Made by a program: the position numbers and the translations under genes. The notes under the pieces were generated by a model. It ran no database searches and had not been told where the DNA came from. It saw nothing but the letters and a program-made list of their open reading frames with translations. Shown piece by piece: positions 60,991-64,000 of a stretch of DNA of 64,000 bases. Position 1 is the stretch's first letter. Every line of letters starts with the position of its first letter. The stretch is from Taiwanofungus camphoratus (taxonomy: Eukaryota > Basidiomycota > Agaricomycetes > Polyporales > Taiwanofungaceae), in NCBI GenBank assembly GCA_003999685.1, contig CP021225.1:1116001-1180000 (forward strand), read 5' to 3'.

Positions 60991-62520
60991 ATGTTTTCAT
61001 TGGCATTCATTACATTCTTCATTACTAGTAGTCATTCCTCGAGTATCCTGTTCCAGCACCGCGCTGCAGCCCCACGCTCTACGACTGTCGTAGTTATTAA
61101 TCCTGACTCTAAAGGTCATCTTGGGTTCTCGCATGCGTATGGCTCGACATATACAACAACAGTATATGTGCAAGGACACCCATTTCAAGTGAGTAAATTT
61201 TCACTCGTTGAATAATCGGTGTAGTTTTTTACGAGTCGCGAGCTTGAGGATATCTCACCGAACATCGTGCACTTCTAGGTTTAGATCGACACCGGTAGCT
61301 CCGATCTCTGGATTAATACTGCAGGTGCGAATTTCACCGGTCTTATAGAGACAGGGGAGAGTACCCTAATTGAGTATGGGTATGTGACAACTTGATGGTA
61401 TAGTTTTGCTGCTTATGACCTTGCTGGGATTCTACTGTTGCTCAGGGGCCGGTAGTGCTAGCCAATGTATCTCTTGGTGAATTTACTGTGGAGAAACAAG
61501 CATTCAGCGCGTCAGCATACCCTCCTTCGCACTGCCACTTACCGAGCTCCTTAATTTTACGGTCAATGCAGCTGGCAGTAACGAAACTGATCTAGGGGAC
61601 TCTGGTCAACTTGGAGTCGGCTTGTGTGTATTATCCGAGCGTTTGGGTCAAGTACAACTTGCTGAGTCTTTTCCAGTCCTCTTGGTTCTTCTGTCTTTAA
61701 TACGTTGAATGGCCCTCGTTTTCTGGTTAATGTTGGTATATTTTGGTTGCATTGGTCCTGTTGCCTTCACTCAAAGCTACGGTTTAGGTGTTCAATTTTT
61801 ACCCCGATGAACCAAACTTCATTACAATTTTGCTGTCGCGATCGGCAGCTGTGATTACACAGGGTTGTGTCATGACGACTGGTGAGCAACATGTGACTGT
61901 CTGTTCTTTGTTCAACTTCGGTAACGTTTCCGCAAGCAACGGTACCTCTGAATATTGTATACAAATTCTGAGTGAGGGCGATTGCATATTCATAAATAGA
62001 ATCAATCACTAACTTATACTAACCGGTGAAGGACACGGATGCGGACAAAGTATGGGCCGAGTTCGAGTTCACCAATGTCAAGCCAATTGCTCAGGCCGAG
62101 CTCGCGGGAACGTACTTCGCCACTGCGTCGTCTGTAGTCCCAGCAGCATCTACAACTCTCAGCTATTCCCTAACCGTACCCAGTCATCTGTGTCGGCCTT
62201 GTCGACCTCCATGTCCCATCCCAGTAGCAGCGCAAACTCGAAGGCGAAAATAGAGGCCGCTGTTGAGGATGCGGCCGTGTCCTCTGCATCGTCTGCTGCG
62301 TCTTCTGGAACCATCGATCTGAGTGGGTTGACGCGCAATACGTACATTATCATGGGCATGCTTGGCGGCGCGCTTGTGCTGCTCATCGGTGTGGTCGCCA
62401 AACTCTTCGCTGGCTCCCGTAACAACACGGGGTGCACTTCGAAAAGCCCTACGAGCCAGATAGCCAGGCGTTCCAAACGCGATATGATGGTGGTGGAGAG
62501 TGGGCATTGTGTTTGGGCAA
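60991..62520 (+). pseudogene. Decayed membrane-anchored aspartic protease (A1 family)
   Basis: Pieces of a pepsin-family protease appear in the right order. They are a signal-anchor start (MFSLAFITFFITSSHSS), IDTGSSDLWINTAG with the first catalytic Asp, DSTVAQGPVVLANVSLGEF, PLTELLNFTVNAAGSNETDL, PNFITILLSRSA, a Ser/Ala-rich linker, a membrane helix (YIIMGMLGGALVLLIGVVAKL) and the tail HFEKPYEPDSQAFQTRYDG. The reading frame changes near 61520 and again in the linker and tail. The splice acceptor before DSTVAQ near 61425 lacks AG. No second catalytic D-[ST]-G is seen, so the C-terminal lobe is missing. It is most likely a host pseudogene. Confidence 0.75.
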
Positions 62521-63764
62521 TGTGACGGACCGAGGCGTAATTACGCAGTCGACCTCCTGCTGGCCAGAGAACTCATTCGCCAAGGACGCTCAACTTCGGC
62601 TTCGTATTTACTCCATCCTACTTTGTTTGACATATACTATCCATGCCTACTTCATTCATTAGTTCTTGAAGTCAATGCAAGGTACGCACATCAACAACAA
62701 ATGCCCGATGACGTCGAGACACATTTGACAGGTGATGGCCTACTTGTCTGGAAACAGATTGTTGGTGAAGCTTGCTGGGCAGGCAGAACGGAACTACTAC
62801 AAAGCCATGGCAGCCCAGTGATAGCTTTGAAAGACCTTGTCATCTCTGTAGCATCTGTGACAGCAGTCCAGACTCATCGTAATGTGGTGCCAGTCTTATC
62901 TATAACGTTAATGTCACAGTAGGGTACTCAGATGCAGAAAGGGGGGTGTATCCTCATGTGCATGCCAGCAACAAGCATCCTTATCGACAAGATGATCAAA
63001 AGGCACCCTGATCGCGACGGGCAGCCGTGTATAAGAGCGTATCGGTAAAATCAACGCGATTTTGCTCGCGAGAGGAGGACAAACGGAGACATCAGTGCTG
63101 AAAGTCGGTCTCGTTCACTAGAAGGGAACATCGCGTGGAGCAAACTCAGCAAGATAGAGGGGCCGAGCCACCGTTCTTGCTACTATCCGGTGCTGCTATT
63201 ATGTACTCGGAGACACTCGCGTACGTCTACGAACGTGGAGTGGCCGTGGACGATATAGACACTGCGTCAATAATGCTCATGATCGCTCGCCGACAATGAC
63301 CGGGAGGGGATACAGGGCATGGCCCACAGGTATGCCGAACCAGGCTGGGCAACTCGGGGCCGGCGATACGGAAAAAGATAGACGGTTAGGAACAACATCG
63401 GAAAGAATAAGTGGAAGAAAGAGTATGTGGAATGTTAGAGAGTGTTCAAGACAGGCGACGAGGATCTCGACCGTTGGGCCAATGAGAACGTGACCGCATC
63501 GACCGTGGCTGATGGCGGACGGATACGGAGGATGAATCCCCAATCAGGAAGGTAAGTGCCAAATGGGGAAGGTCAGTATCCAAAATTGGAAATTACATGT
63601 GACATCATCGATATCTAGTGCGGGAAAGCTGGGCCTACGTCTCGCTCTTCAAAACTCCAATGTCGACGCTTTCCTTCAGCCAGCGCTCCTAACCCTAACC
63701 GCTCGTTACCTCTCTCATCTTCCTCTTCCTCTCCTCCCTCCATTTCTCCTTACCTCCTCTCACA
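62521..63764 (+). other. Intergenic region upstream of TPS1
   Basis: About 1.2 kb. A frame of 140 residues (62500-62922) is of unknown nature. Close to the next gene lie a telomere-like CTAACCCTAACC (63689-63700) and a pyrimidine-rich tract (about 63711-63760), common just upstream of fungal start codons. Confidence 0.45.
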
Positions 63765-64000
63765 ATGTCAACCACGCGCCCTACACCGTCGTCGTCGTCC
63801 TCCAACATGCTCTCCCCCACCCTACCCGACCTCGACGGCGAGCAAGGCCACCTCATCGTCGTCTCCAACCGTCTCCCCATCACCATCAACAAGGATGCCC
63901 AGGGCGAGTACCACTTCAAGATGTCCTCCGGCGGGCTCGTCTCCGCCCTCTCCGGCTGCAAAAAATCCATGTCCTTCACCTGGATCGGCTGGCCGGGCTT
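63765..64000 (+). CDS. TPS1: Trehalose-6-phosphate synthase (TPS1), N-terminal part
   Basis: Glycosyltransferase family 20 enzyme that joins UDP-glucose and glucose-6-phosphate. Only the first 78 residues are in the window. After a Ser/Pro-rich leader they read HLIVVSNRLPITINKDA, YHFKMSSGGLVSALSGCKKS and FTWIGWPGF, the standard TPS1 N-terminal blocks. The frame is still open at the window edge. The ATG at 63765 is the first in frame, directly after the pyrimidine tract. Confidence 0.93.
   Translation, partial: MSTTRPTPSSSSSNMLSPTLPDLDGEQGHLIVVSNRLPITINKDAQGEYHFKMSSGGLVSALSGCKKSMSFTWIGWPG

Noticed and set aside
61240-61300. A nonsense codon just before the aspartic protease active site
   Set aside because: The apparent stop falls within the intron if the acceptor is GTTTAG, which keeps phase and joins to IDTGSSDLW. 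I therefore do not count it among the defects.
62500-62922. 140-residue plus-strand frame after the protease remnant
   Set aside because: It overlaps the protease tail in another frame and continues into intergenic sequence with no recognisable domain.

Overview
This window is nuclear DNA of a filamentous basidiomycete, most likely an Agaricomycete. Nearly every gene is broken by short canonical GT-AG introns of about 45 to 60 bases. The gene set includes cerato-platanins, a Kre9/KNH-type GPI-anchored wall protein, a CYP51 sterol demethylase, HEN1, PRMT5 and a TPS1 start, which together fit a mushroom-forming fungus. Two intron-bearing tRNA genes, one 5'-truncated LINE and one MITE-like element are also present. 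No species can be named from the sequence alone.

Layout, 0-16 kb: the arginine methyltransferase PRMT5; a small GPI-anchored secreted protein; an 11-exon gene for an extremely acidic protein of about 1645 residues with five copies of a P-W-x-P-S-Y-S-V motif and a C-terminal CaaX box; one intact cerato-platanin and one cerato-platanin fossil; a 32-base perfect palindrome; tRNA-Tyr(GTA) with an intron; a 330-base MITE-like element; and a small protein with a mitochondrial-type N-terminus.

17-31 kb: a YCK-like casein kinase 1 (minus), tRNA-Ser(CGA) with an intron (minus), an unexplained long open frame on the minus strand, a DsbA/FrnE-like oxidoreductase, a Frag1/DRAM/Sfk1 membrane protein, a second intact cerato-platanin (minus), the GARP subunit Vps51 and a DUF427 protein (minus).

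31-48 kb: a disordered nuclear protein, an STK16/Env7-type kinase, a U1-type zinc-finger protein (minus) placed head-to-head with a C3HC (NIPA/Rsm1) zinc-finger protein, an Ndfip/Bsd2-type ubiquitin-ligase adaptor, the small-RNA methyltransferase HEN1, and CYP51 after a 2-kb gap.

48-64 kb: two adjacent minus-strand genes for mitochondrial RNA metabolism (a Dss1-type exoribonuclease and a PPR protein), ribosomal stalk protein P0, a 5'-truncated LINE with a target-site duplication, an NAD(P)-dependent reductase of the dihydroflavonol-reductase family, a decayed membrane-anchored aspartic protease, and the first 236 bases of TPS1.

Most genes are housekeeping and scattered as is usual for fungi, so this is not a pathway cluster. 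Functional neighbours worth noting are the Dss1/PPR pair and the dispersed cerato-platanin set. The most unusual locus is the acidic CaaX protein, whose repeats sit on symmetrical phase-0 exons and so look like the product of exon duplication. Exon boundaries were worked out by hand from splice signals, reading phase and family similarity. No database search was possible.
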